Assembly: GCA_030832235.1 (NCBI GenBank)
Contig: JAURJO010000325.1
Location: 1 to 14,286, forward strand
DNA: 14,286 nt
From: Verrucomicrobiota bacterium
GTDB lineage: Bacteria > Verrucomicrobiota > Verrucomicrobiia > Opitutales > Opitutaceae
Reading direction: 5' to 3'
Shown here: positions 1 to 8,211 of the stretch, piece after piece
How the letters are laid out: every line of letters begins with the position of its first letter
Position numbering within the stretch: position 1 is the stretch's first letter
The notes under the pieces: generated by a model
Told to the model about the DNA's origin: nothing
The model's input: the letters and a program-made list of their open reading frames with translations, nothing else
The model's database searches: none
Made by a program: the position numbers and the translations under genes

Positions 1-497
1 AGGGTCGCGGGAAAGAGGAAGAGCAGCAGAAAGCGCAGTTCGCGTTCCGGGGAGAGCCGCGCGGCGAGGACGAGCAACGCGTATACTCCCGCCGTCGCGC
101 CGAGGAGTTCACCGCTCCGGGTCCAGTTGGCCGCCATCCACCAGAGCGCTCCCCCGAGCAAACCGAGACCGAATACGCTGAGCATCGCCTTGGGGGCCAC
201 TTGGTCGCGCAACTCGCGGCCCAGAAGCACGAGTCCCCCGATCACCAAGCCCACGTGGAAGATGTTGGCCGTGCTGTGCACGAGCCAGAACGTGAACAGC
301 GTCCACCAGCGACCTTCCCTCAAGGCTCCCGTGGAGAGGGCAAGTCCATCCGCCAGCCCGCCGTTGGTCCCGCCGGAAGCCAGCTCAAGGGCGAACTGGA
401 TGACGAATACACCGGCGAGAGCGCTTACCAGCCATACGGTCGGCGCGGTCGTCTCCCGCTCGAAGTCGCCCGGCAGCCTGAGCCGTTGGTGGGTCAT
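1..497 (-). CDS. Rhomboid-like membrane protein, apparently non-catalytic, C-terminus off window
   Basis: The first 165 codons are visible, starting at the ATG at 497-495 (MTHQRLRLPGDF), and the frame is still open at base 1. The chain alternates hydrophobic stretches (about residues 21-39, 78-93, 105-122, 131-146 and 155 onward) with short charged loops, so it is a polytopic inner-membrane protein. It resembles the rhomboid fold: GRWWTLFTFWLVH (62-74) matches the conserved W-R-x-x-T-x-x-x-x-H segment, and LLGATAGVYALL (131-142) aligns with the catalytic GxSGxxYALL helix. In active rhomboids the nucleophile is Ser in GxSG. Here that position is Thr135, followed by Ala. The oxyanion His and Asn seen in GlpG (H150, N154) also appear to be missing. 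It is therefore probably a rhomboid-family pseudoprotease, and its partner is unknown. It lies 61 bases downstream of pyruvate carboxylase on the same strand, so it may be co-transcribed. The start has no clear Shine-Dalgarno sequence. Confidence 0.72.
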   Translation of the reverse strand, partial: MTHQRLRLPGDFERETTAPTVWLVSALAGVFVIQFALELASGGTNGGLADGLALSTGALREGRWWTLFTFWLVHSTANIFHVGLVIGGLVLLGRELRDQVAPKAMLSVFGLGLLGGALWWMAANWTRSGELLGATAGVYALLVLAARLSPERELRFLLLFLFPAT

Positions 498-512
498 TCC
501 GCAGGAAACGTT

Positions 513-543
513 GGGCCGGCGCGCCGCGAACTCAAGCCGGCCC
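513..543 (-). repeat. 8-bp GC-only inverted repeat between pyc and the rhomboid-like gene
   Basis: The arms GGGCCGGC (513-520) and GCCGGCCC (536-543) are perfectly complementary and enclose a 15-base loop. In the minus-strand transcript the hairpin begins 15 bases after the pyruvate carboxylase stop codon and ends 15 bases before the start codon of the rhomboid-like gene. No U-tract follows it, only AACGTTTCC, so it is not a standard intrinsic terminator. It could be a weak terminator, an mRNA-processing or stability element, or a structure limiting translation of the downstream gene. The arms are certain; the role is inferred. Confidence 0.5.
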
Positions 544-558
544 GCCCTCCGGTGGCGC

Positions 559-3500
559 TCACGACGCCGGCTTCACAACCAGCAGCAGGTCCTTGGACTC
601 GACGGTGTCGCCCAGCGCGACATGCAGCTCGGCCACCACGCCATCGACCGGCGCGTAAACCGTGTTTTGCATCTTCATCGCCTCCATCATCAGGAGCTTG
701 TCGCCCTTCGCGACCTTCGTGCCCACCGAGACGGAGAGCTGGGCGATGAGGCCGGGAATCGGGGCGGCGACCTGGCGCGGGTCGGCGAGGTCGGCCTTGG
801 GCCGAGCCTTCGACTTCGGCGAGATCGATTTGTCGACGATGTAGGTCTCGCGGGCGATACCGTTCAGCTCGTAGCTGATGGCGCGGCGGCCGTCCTTGTC
901 AGGCTGGCCAACCGAGATGAGTCGAATGATGAGGACCTTGCCCTCCTCGATGCTGACGGAAATCTCCTCGCCGGGCTTAAGACCGTAGAAGAACGCGGGG
1001 GTGGGAAGCACGGACACATCGCCGTAGGCGGCGGAGTGTTTCGCGAAGTCGGCGAACACCTGCGGGTACATCAGGTGCGAGTAAACGTCGTCATCGGTCG
1101 CGGGTCGGCGAAGTTTCTCGGCGAGCTCGCCGCGGACCTTGTCGAGGTCGAGGGCGAACGCGCCGGCGCCACGTTTCCTTTTGCCTGCGGCCTCGTACTT
1201 CGCGCGTGCCTCGCGGTGACGCTTTTCACCCAGCACGACGAGGGAGACGCGCTCGGGCCAGCCTCCCTCGGGCCAGCCGAGCCCGCCCTGCATCATATCG
1301 ATGACACTCTCGTGAAACGGCACCGAGCCGGGCTCGAGGTTGACGACATCGGCCGGGCGGATGCCGCGGCTGAAGAGGAAGAGCGCCATGTCGCCCACGA
1401 CCTTCGAGCTGGGCGTCACCTTCACGATGTCGCCGAGCAGTTGGTTGACCTCGGCATAGGCGCGAGCGATCTCGGGCCAGCGGTGGGCGACGCCCATCGA
1501 GGCCGCTTGCTCCTTGAGATTGGTGTACTGGCCACCCGGCATCTCGTGCAGGTAGACCTCGGCCGAACCGCTGCGCGGCGCCGTGTCGAACGGGCGGTAG
1601 TAATCGCGGGCGACCTCCCAGTAATCGGAGAACTCGTTGAGCGCCTCGAGGTCGAGCTGCGTGTCGCGGGGCGTGTTGCGCAGCGCGGCCACGATGGAGT
1701 TCAGATTTGGCTGCGACGTGCTGCCGCTCATGGCGGCGAGTGCGAGGTCGACGATGTCGACACCGGCGTCAGCCGCGCGGAGCACGCTGGCGGCGGCGAT
1801 ACCGCTGGTGTCGTGCGTGTGGAAGTGGATTGGCAAGTCGACCGCCTCCTTGAGCGCCTTGACCAGCTTCTGCGCGGCGTAGGGCCGGCAGAGACCGGCC
1901 ATGTCCTTGATGGCGAGCACGTGCGCGCCCATCTTCTCCAGCTCCCTGGCGAGCCGGACATAGTACTTTAGGGAGAACTTGTCGCGGCGGTCGTCGAGGA
2001 TGTCGCCCGTGTAGCAGACGGCGGCCTCGCAGACGCCGTGGGTGTCATTCACCGCCTCCATCGCGACCCGCAGGTTGGGCAGGTAATTGAGCGAGTCGAA
2101 GACCCGGAAGATATCCATGCCGCTGGCCGCGGCGTGCTTCACGAAGCCGGCTACGACGTTGTCGGGGTAGTTCGTGTAGCCGACGGCGTTGGCGCCGCGG
2201 AACAGCATCTGGAAACAGATGTTGGGCACGCGGGCGCGGAGCTGGCGCAGGCGCTCCCACGGGTCCTCGTTGAGGAAGCGCATCGCGGTGTCGAACGTCG
2301 CGCCGCCCCACATCTCGAGCGAGTACAGGTTGGGCGCGCGTCGCGCGAGGGAATCGGCCACGGCGAGCATGTCGAAGCCGCGCACGCGCGTCGCCATGAG
2401 CGACTGGTGGGCGTCGCGCCAGGTGGTGTCCGTGACGAGCAGGCGCTTCTGGCGCGCGGTCCAGCGGGCGAAGTCGCGTGCGCCGAGTTCGAGGAGGAGT
2501 TGGCGCGTGCCGGGTGCGGGCGCGATCTGGTGGTTGGCGGCGGGCACCGGGGCGGCGGGCAGCGGCTTGTCGGGGCGGTAGCCTTTGGCGTGGGGGTTGC
2601 CGTTGACGATGACGTTGCCGAGGAACGTCAACAGTTTGGTCGCGCGGTCGCGGCGGGGCTTGAAGGCGAAAAGTTCCGGCGTCGTGTCGATGAGCGTCGT
2701 GGTGGCCTGACCCGAGCGGAACTGTGGGTGGGCGATGACGTTCTCGAGGAACGGGATGTTGGTCTTCACCCCGCGGATGCGGAATTCGCTCAACGTGCGC
2801 AGCGCGCGGCGCAGCGCGATATCGTAGGTCTGCCCGCTGGTGATACTCTTCACGAGCATCGAGTCGTAGAACGGGGTGATGACGGCGCCGGCGTAGCCCA
2901 TGCCGCCGTCCAGCCGCACGCCGAATCCGCCGGGGGAGCGGTAGGCGATGATGCGGCCGTAGTCGGGCATGAACTTATTCTCGGGGTCCTCGGTCGTGAT
3001 CCGGCATTGGATGGCGTAGCCGTTGCGCGGGATATCGGCCTGGCGCGGCATCCCGACCTCGTCGGAGTGCAACGAATGGCCCTGCGCGATGAGGATCTGG
3101 GCGCGCACGAGGTCGAGGCCGGTGATGACCTCCGTGACCGTGTGCTCCACCTGGATGCGCGGGTTCATCTCGATGAAGAACCACTCATGGTGGTCGAGGT
3201 CGTAGAGGAATTCCACCGTGCCCGCGTTGTCGTAACGGATTTCACGGGCGATGCGGGCGGCGGCGTCGCAGAGCTCGTTGACGACTTTTTCCGGCAGGCC
3301 GAACGAAGGCGCCACTTCGACGACCTTCTGGTGGCGACGCTGGATGGAGCAGTCGCGTTCGTGGAGATGGATGACGTTGCCGTGCTGGTCCCCAAGCACC
3401 TGCACCTCGATGTGCTTGGCGCGAGGAATGTACTTCTCGAGGAAGACCGCGGGGTTGCCGAACGCGCGGCCGGCCTCGGCCTGCGCCTCGTCGAGGAGAT

Positions 3501-4089
3501 TGGCGAGGTCACCGGCGCGGTGGACAACGCGCATACCGCGGCCGCCGCCACCGAAGGCGGCTTTGATGATGAGCGGGAAGCCGATCGCCTTCGCGGTGCG
3601 CAGGGCCTCCTCGCGGTCGGTGATCGGATTTTCCGTGCCGGGCAGGGTGGGGACGTTGATGCGCTGCGCCAGCGCACGCGCCGCCGTCTTGTCGCCCATC
3701 ATGTCGAGCAGCTCCGGCCGCGGACCGACGAACGTGATGCCGGCGCGGGAGCAGGCGCGCGCGAACTCGGCGTTCTCGGAGAGAAATCCGTAGCCAGGAT
3801 GGATGGCGTCGACCCCCTTTTCCTTCGCCACCGCGACGATGCTTTCGATGTCGAGGTATGCGGCGACGGGACCCTTGCCGGCGCCGACCTGATAGGCTTC
3901 GTCCGCCTTGTAGCGGTGGATGCAGAGCCGGTCTTCCTGGGCAAACACGGCGACCGTGCGGAGATTCAGTTCCGTGCCGGCGCGGAAGATGCGCACCGCG
4001 ATCTCACTGCGGTTGGCGGCCATCAGCTTCCGGAAGTTCCGGATGGCGGGGGAGGATGTGACGGGGGGGGAGGACGGCTTGTTGGGCAT
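559..4089 (-). CDS. pyc: Pyruvate carboxylase, single-chain, biotin-dependent
   Basis: Carboxylates pyruvate to oxaloacetate using ATP and bicarbonate, the anaplerotic entry to the TCA cycle, in the cytoplasm. The 1176-residue chain has every domain of the single-polypeptide enzyme, close to the usual 1150. Biotin carboxylase (about 16-465) shows the glycine-rich ATP loop GGGGRGM (180-186) and EMNPRIQVEHTVTE (307-320). The carboxyltransferase begins with TDTTWRDAHQS (553-563), has the carboxylatable lysine Lys728 in IKDMAG and the metal-binding His757 and His759 in HFHTHDTSG. The biotin carrier domain carries MEAMKMQ with biotinyl-Lys1139. The chosen ATG gives a short Pro/Ser-rich leader of about 15 residues before the first strand (RNFRKLMAANRSEIAV). 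The reading frame stays open for 77 further codons upstream, but these overlap the divergent gene and resemble nothing. The start has no Shine-Dalgarno sequence. All key residues are present, so the enzyme should be active. Confidence 0.97.
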   Translation of the reverse strand: MPNKPSSPPVTSSPAIRNFRKLMAANRSEIAVRIFRAGTELNLRTVAVFAQEDRLCIHRYKADEAYQVGAGKGPVAAYLDIESIVAVAKEKGVDAIHPGYGFLSENAEFARACSRAGITFVGPRPELLDMMGDKTAARALAQRINVPTLPGTENPITDREEALRTAKAIGFPLIIKAAFGGGGRGMRVVHRAGDLANLLDEAQAEAGRAFGNPAVFLEKYIPRAKHIEVQVLGDQHGNVIHLHERDCSIQRRHQKVVEVAPSFGLPEKVVNELCDAAARIAREIRYDNAGTVEFLYDLDHHEWFFIEMNPRIQVEHTVTEVITGLDLVRAQILIAQGHSLHSDEVGMPRQADIPRNGYAIQCRITTEDPENKFMPDYGRIIAYRSPGGFGVRLDGGMGYAGAVITPFYDSMLVKSITSGQTYDIALRRALRTLSEFRIRGVKTNIPFLENVIAHPQFRSGQATTTLIDTTPELFAFKPRRDRATKLLTFLGNVIVNGNPHAKGYRPDKPLPAAPVPAANHQIAPAPGTRQLLLELGARDFARWTARQKRLLVTDTTWRDAHQSLMATRVRGFDMLAVADSLARRAPNLYSLEMWGGATFDTAMRFLNEDPWERLRQLRARVPNICFQMLFRGANAVGYTNYPDNVVAGFVKHAAASGMDIFRVFDSLNYLPNLRVAMEAVNDTHGVCEAAVCYTGDILDDRRDKFSLKYYVRLARELEKMGAHVLAIKDMAGLCRPYAAQKLVKALKEAVDLPIHFHTHDTSGIAAASVLRAADAGVDIVDLALAAMSGSTSQPNLNSIVAALRNTPRDTQLDLEALNEFSDYWEVARDYYRPFDTAPRSGSAEVYLHEMPGGQYTNLKEQAASMGVAHRWPEIARAYAEVNQLLGDIVKVTPSSKVVGDMALFLFSRGIRPADVVNLEPGSVPFHESVIDMMQGGLGWPEGGWPERVSLVVLGEKRHREARAKYEAAGKRKRGAGAFALDLDKVRGELAEKLRRPATDDDVYSHLMYPQVFADFAKHSAAYGDVSVLPTPAFFYGLKPGEEISVSIEEGKVLIIRLISVGQPDKDGRRAISYELNGIARETYIVDKSISPKSKARPKADLADPRQVAAPIPGLIAQLSVSVGTKVAKGDKLLMMEAMKMQNTVYAPVDGVVAELHVALGDTVESKDLLLVVKPAS

Positions 4090-4246
4090 CGCGTCGGGTA
4101 AAATGGTCGGGGATTCAAGCGAGGGAATTGTGCCGAGGGGAAGGCGCAATTTGTCTTCCGGACTTTTCGGTCCGGCGCAGCCGTGAATCCGCGCGGTCGA
4201 TCCCTCTTGCCGAAGACCCGGTGCCGAGGGAATTCTCGGCGCGGTG
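4090..4246. promoter_or_regulatory. Divergent intergenic region with two inverted repeats
   Basis: These 157 bases separate the leftward pyruvate carboxylase gene from the rightward phosphodiesterase gene, so they must hold the pyc promoter and probably that of the neighbour. I find no convincing -35/-10 pair on either strand. Two inverted repeats share one geometry, 6-base arms around a 6-base centre: CCGGAC/GTCCGG at 4158-4175 and GCCGAG/CTCGGC at 4223-4240. Their centres lie 65 bases apart. The second sits immediately before the phosphodiesterase start and could be an operator or a hairpin over the ribosome-binding region. The word GTGCCGAGGG occurs twice (4130-4139 and 4221-4230), and so does GAGGGAATT (4121-4129 and 4226-4234). 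Confidence 0.4.
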
Positions 4247-5230
4247 ATGAAATCCGGACGTACGGGAATGACACTCCGAGCTTGGGCACGATGCGCCGCA
4301 TTCCTGCTGATCTTCGGCATCGCCCACGGCGAGGGGGCCGCTCCGTCGCGCTTGCACCGGATTGATCCCGGATCTTCCCGGGGCCTGCAGGAGATCCTGG
4401 GGGAGGGGAGCGGACCGCTGCCCTTCGTGAGCGCCCACCGCGGGGGCGCTTGGCGGGACTACCCGGAGAATTGCATTGCGACGTTTGAACGCACCTTGGG
4501 CTCCACCTACGCGATCCTGGAGATTGATCCCCGCTACACGCGGGACGGAGCCATTGTAGTTCACCACGACCCCGGCCTTGAGCGGACGACGACCGGAAAG
4601 GGGCGGTTGGTCGACGCCACACTGCGGGAAGTTCGCGAACTTTGGCTCAAGGATCCCGAAGGAAAGGTGACTGGACATCGTGTTCCCACGCTCGACGAGG
4701 TGATCGAGTGGGCTCGCGGCAAGACCATCTTGATCCTCGACCAGAAGGACGTAAGCGCGCTCGACCGCGCCAAGGTGGTCACGCGACATCGCGCCGAGGG
4801 TCACGTCATGCTGATCGTCGGGAACTTCCGGGACGTCGTGGCGGTACACCGTTTCAACCCCGATCTCATGATGGAGGTGTTCATCGGAACACGGGCCAAG
4901 GCGGAAGAGTTCGACTCCCTCGGAGTGCCATGGCGGAACGTCATCGCGTTCGTCGGTCACGAGCCTCCGACGGATCCCGCCATCTACGACTACATCCGTC
5001 GCCATGGTGCGCGCTGCATCGTCGGCACTTCCCGCAACCTCGACCGTCAGGTGCTGGGGCGCGAAGGGGGCGACATCGGATCGCTCGAGCCAGCCTACCG
5101 GGCGCTTCTTGGTCGAGGCGCGGACCTGATTGAGACCGATATACCCGTTCTCCTTGGGCCGCTGCTTCACCGGGAAGTCGTTATCCGGCCTGCGCTTCGC
5201 CAGTACTTTCATCCTCCGGGTAGTGGTTGA
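4247..5230 (+). CDS. Secreted glycerophosphodiester phosphodiesterase-family protein
   Basis: Predicted to hydrolyse glycerophosphodiesters to glycerol 3-phosphate and an alcohol, in the periplasm or outside the cell. It has 327 residues from the ATG at 4247; a GTG at 4244 or an ATG at 4268 are alternative starts. The N-terminus is a signal peptide: basic stretch (RAWAR), hydrophobic core (CAAFLLIFGIA), probable cleavage near AHG-EG. The GDPD barrel motifs are in order: SAHRGG with catalytic His64, PEN with Glu74, EID with metal ligands Glu92 and Asp94, TRDG, and HHD with the second catalytic His107. The residue after PEN is Cys, where Thr or Ser is usual. The C-terminal segment ADLIETDIP fits the last barrel strand. 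Codon choice looks less GC-biased than in its neighbours (frequent GGA, ATT, TCC), which might mean a different origin. The true substrate is unknown; many secreted members act on non-standard diesters. Confidence 0.88.
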   Translation: MKSGRTGMTLRAWARCAAFLLIFGIAHGEGAAPSRLHRIDPGSSRGLQEILGEGSGPLPFVSAHRGGAWRDYPENCIATFERTLGSTYAILEIDPRYTRDGAIVVHHDPGLERTTTGKGRLVDATLREVRELWLKDPEGKVTGHRVPTLDEVIEWARGKTILILDQKDVSALDRAKVVTRHRAEGHVMLIVGNFRDVVAVHRFNPDLMMEVFIGTRAKAEEFDSLGVPWRNVIAFVGHEPPTDPAIYDYIRRHGARCIVGTSRNLDRQVLGREGGDIGSLEPAYRALLGRGADLIETDIPVLLGPLLHREVVIRPALRQYFHPPGSG

Positions 5231-5418
5231 TCCCCCGGGAGCCCTCGGCGGATCTGCAATGCAGGGTAGTCTTGCTTTGAGTTCCGATGATCTCCGCGGC
5301 AAGGCTCTGACTGTCCGTGTGGAAGCCGCGCTCAAAGTCGCCTGTGGCGCCACCGCGGATCACTTCGCTTCGTCTTGCCTCCGACGACTGCCCCCAGCGT
5401 TCGAACGCCTATCTTCCC

Positions 5419-8205
5419 ATGCCTATCCCACGTGCTCGCTCCCTGATCCCGTTCTACCTCTTTCTTTCTATTTCCTCGTTTGTCCGCGCCGCGGAATCCG
5501 TCGCGCTGGATTGGCTCGGGGGCGAGCCGCCGGCGGCGGCGACGGGCCTGAGTTGGGGCGTGCCCTGGCCGCGCGGGACGGTGAAGCGGGGCGAGGGCTT
5601 CACGCTGCGCGGACCCTCGGGCGAGGTGCTGCCCGTGCAGAGCTGGCCGCTGGCCTATTGGCCGGACGGGTCTTTGAAATGGGTTGGATTCGCGACCGTG
5701 ACGGGACCGGGAAAAGCGGGCCCTTTTCAAGTGGCGCCCGGCGTCGCCGACGCCCCAGCCGGTCCGGTTGTGCGTGTGCGACGCAGCGACACCGGCGTGG
5801 AGGTCGACACGGGGGTTTTGCGGTTGCGGGTGACGAATTGGGGCGGCGACCTGATCGACTCGATCTCGGTGGGCGGGCGGGAGGTGGCGCGCGGCGGACG
5901 GCTCGTTTGCGTGCTGCAGCGAGGTCCGGATGGCACGGCGGAAGAGACTCCGGTGCGGGAAAAGTTCATCGGCCGCACCGCGCGGCTGACGGTCGAGCAG
6001 GAAGGGCCGGTGCGGGCTGTGCTGAAGATCGAGGGGATGCATCGAGCGGCGGCCGGGTCACGCGAGTGGCTGCCGTTTGTGGTGCGTCTCTACTTCTACG
6101 CGGGACGTGAGGCGGTGCGTTTGGTGCACACGATCATTTACGACGGAGACGAGCAGAAGGACTTCGTGCGCGGCCTCGGTTTGGAGTTCGCCGTGCCGCT
6201 GCGCGAGGAGATGCAGAACCGGCACGTGCGGTTCGCGGGCGAGGACGGTGGTCTGTGGGCGGAGCCGGTGCAACCGATGGTGGGCCGGGGTGGGCGTGTC
6301 GTGAATCATCCCGACGGCTCCGGCAACGTGTACCCCGCGCAATTGCAGGGTAAGCGCGTGCCAAACCGAGCGGAGTATTCGCCGCAGGGCCAATCGCTCC
6401 TCGCGGACTGGGCGACATGGGATGCCTTCAGGCTCACGCAAACCTCGGCCGACGGTTTCACGCTGGTGAAGCGGACCAACCCGCAGAGTGCTTGGATTCC
6501 CGGCGGGGCGGGGCGACGGGCGGGCGGCCTGGCGTTCGTCGGCGACACGAGCGGCGGGCTCGCGGTGAGCGTGAAGAATTTCTGGCAATCGTTTCCCGGC
6601 TCGCTCGAGGTCACAGGCGCTACGACCGGTGAAGCGACGTTGCGGGCCTGGCTCTGGTCGCCCGAGGGCCCGGCGATGGACATGCGGCATTACGACACCC
6701 GCGCGCACGGTCTCGACGCGGTCTACGAGGACGTGCAGCCGGGGCTCAGCACGCCGGTCGGAGTGGCCCGCACCAGCGAGGTCACGCTTTTCCCGGGTGC
6801 CGGAGTGCCCGCGCGCGAGGAGACGGTCGCGCAGGCCCGCGTCGGGGCGGCCCAGCCGCTGCTGGTGGCCAATCCGCGTCATCTGCACGCAGTGCGCGCG
6901 CTTGGAATCTGGAGCCTGCCCGACAAGAGCACGCCGTTCCGGAAGGCGGTCGAAGACCAGCTGGAGTCGACCCTCGCCCACTACCAGCGCCAGGTGGAGC
7001 AGCAGCGTTGGTATGGCTTCTGGGATTTCGGGGATGTGATGCATTCCTACGACCGCGAGCGTCACGTCTGGAACTACGACCTCGGTGGGATGGCGTGGGA
7101 CAACACCGAGCTCGGGACGGACCTCTGGCTTTGGTTCAGCTTCCTGCGCACAGGTAGGGCGGACATTTTCCGGATGGCCGAGGCGATGACGCGCCACACG
7201 AGCGAGGTGGATTGCTATCATCTGGGGTCGCTGGCCGGGCTAGGTTCGCGGCACAACGTGCGGCACTGGGGCTGCGGCGCCAAAGAGGTGCGCATCAGCA
7301 TGGCCGGACTGAAGCGTCCGTATTACTACCTGACCACCGACGAACGCACCGGCGACCTCATGCGCGACGTGGTCGACGCCGACCGCACGGCGCTGACGCT
7401 CGACCCCATGCGGCTCGCGCAGCCGATAACCGATGCCGAGCGCAAACACCCGGCGCGGGTGCGGGCGGGACCCGACTGGTTCGCCTACGTCAGCAATTGG
7501 ATGACGGAATGGGAGCGTACCGGGGAAACCAAGTGGCGTGACAAGATCCTGGCCGGCGTGGAATCGCTGCAGGTGATGCCGCACTGGATCAAATCAGGAA
7601 AGAACCTCGTCTTCGGTTACGACCCCGCGACGGGGAAACTCTTCCAGGTTTCGGACGAGGTTGGCTCCTACAACCTCGCCACGATCCAGGCCGGATCCCA
7701 AGTCGTCTTCGAACTGAACGAGATTCTGGATCATGCGGGTTGGCAGCGGATGTGGCTGCAGTACTGCCGCCTCGGCAGCGCGCCGGCCGAAGTGTTGCAG
7801 CGCGACCGCGAGACCGGAACCGAGGATTCGGAAGGCCGCTACGTCGGCGAGCAAGGACGCCAGAGCCAGGGTACGCCGCGCCTCGCGGCCTACGCGTATT
7901 GGAAGACTCGCAATCCCGTTTACGCCAAGGTCGCGACGTCCTCGCTCCTGCGTTTCGGGGGAGGACCGGTCGTCACGACCCGCGTCGCCGGTCCCTTGGT
8001 GCTGAACCCGATCGACGAGGCCGCGCGGCTCTCCACCAACGGGGCGGCGCAGTCCGGCCTGAGCGCGATCGAGATCCTCGAACTCTGCGCCGACCCATTA
8101 CCGGTCGAGGTGCCGCCGCCCGAACCCTTTCCCTCTTCCGGCGGCCGGGGGCGCACGGGAGGCAAGGCGGCTGGCGGATCAGATGCCCGCGACCGGCGTG
8201 ATTGA
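5419..8205 (+). CDS. Secreted PcRGLX/YetA-like protein (exo-rhamnogalacturonan lyase family)
   Basis: A predicted exported enzyme of the PcRGLX/YetA type (polysaccharide lyase family 26). The characterised fungal member removes disaccharides from rhamnogalacturonan I chain ends by beta-elimination. The ATG at 5419 gives 928 residues with a clear signal peptide: PIPRAR, hydrophobic LIPFYLFLSISSF, cleavage near VRAA-ES. The frame is open 34 codons further upstream, but that would bury the signal peptide. The N-terminal RIFT-barrel signature is strong: GVPWPRG, then QSWPLAYWPDGSLKW at 74-88. A beta-sandwich region follows to about residue 450. A tryptophan- and tyrosine-rich alpha/alpha-toroid follows, with NYDLGGMAWDNTELGTDLW, SRHNVRHWG (His616, Trp617) and YYYLTTDERTGD. 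The last 35 or so residues are low-complexity Pro/Gly/Arg. It lies 188 bases after the phosphodiesterase gene and ends in a terminator before the receptor gene. Family placement is from remembered motifs; the actual substrate is inferred. Confidence 0.82.
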   Translation: MPIPRARSLIPFYLFLSISSFVRAAESVALDWLGGEPPAAATGLSWGVPWPRGTVKRGEGFTLRGPSGEVLPVQSWPLAYWPDGSLKWVGFATVTGPGKAGPFQVAPGVADAPAGPVVRVRRSDTGVEVDTGVLRLRVTNWGGDLIDSISVGGREVARGGRLVCVLQRGPDGTAEETPVREKFIGRTARLTVEQEGPVRAVLKIEGMHRAAAGSREWLPFVVRLYFYAGREAVRLVHTIIYDGDEQKDFVRGLGLEFAVPLREEMQNRHVRFAGEDGGLWAEPVQPMVGRGGRVVNHPDGSGNVYPAQLQGKRVPNRAEYSPQGQSLLADWATWDAFRLTQTSADGFTLVKRTNPQSAWIPGGAGRRAGGLAFVGDTSGGLAVSVKNFWQSFPGSLEVTGATTGEATLRAWLWSPEGPAMDMRHYDTRAHGLDAVYEDVQPGLSTPVGVARTSEVTLFPGAGVPAREETVAQARVGAAQPLLVANPRHLHAVRALGIWSLPDKSTPFRKAVEDQLESTLAHYQRQVEQQRWYGFWDFGDVMHSYDRERHVWNYDLGGMAWDNTELGTDLWLWFSFLRTGRADIFRMAEAMTRHTSEVDCYHLGSLAGLGSRHNVRHWGCGAKEVRISMAGLKRPYYYLTTDERTGDLMRDVVDADRTALTLDPMRLAQPITDAERKHPARVRAGPDWFAYVSNWMTEWERTGETKWRDKILAGVESLQVMPHWIKSGKNLVFGYDPATGKLFQVSDEVGSYNLATIQAGSQVVFELNEILDHAGWQRMWLQYCRLGSAPAEVLQRDRETGTEDSEGRYVGEQGRQSQGTPRLAAYAYWKTRNPVYAKVATSSLLRFGGGPVVTTRVAGPLVLNPIDEAARLSTNGAAQSGLSAIEILELCADPLPVEVPPPEPFPSSGGRGRTGGKAAGGSDARDRRD

Positions 8206-8211
8206 GGATGC

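Noticed and set aside
127..1971. Long plus-strand open frame (614 codons) opposite pyc
   Set aside because: It is antisense to the conserved pyruvate carboxylase, has no recognisable domain and has the Arg/Val/Asp-rich make-up of a mirror frame in GC-rich coding DNA.
2038..4101. Long plus-strand open frame (687 codons) opposite the N-terminal half of pyc
   Set aside because: Same reasoning: a shadow of the biotin carboxylase and carboxyltransferase coding sequence, with no domain or signal of its own.
4090..4320. 77-codon N-terminal extension of pyc
   Set aside because: In frame but overlaps the start and signal peptide of the divergent phosphodiesterase gene and matches nothing known in pyruvate carboxylases.
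5271..5303. CTTGC/GCAAG hairpin between the phosphodiesterase and YetA-like genes
   Set aside because: A five-base stem with a long loop and no T-tract; too weak to call a terminator or operator.
4115..5353. 412-codon minus-strand open frame
   Set aside because: Antisense to the phosphodiesterase gene, whose catalytic motifs are intact on the plus strand.
5130..6110. 326-codon plus-strand open frame
   Set aside because: Overlaps the end of the phosphodiesterase and the start of the YetA-like gene in another frame; Arg/Gly-rich with no domain.
6058..7221. 387-codon minus-strand open frame
   Set aside because: Antisense to the YetA-like gene; His/Arg-rich composition typical of a mirror frame.
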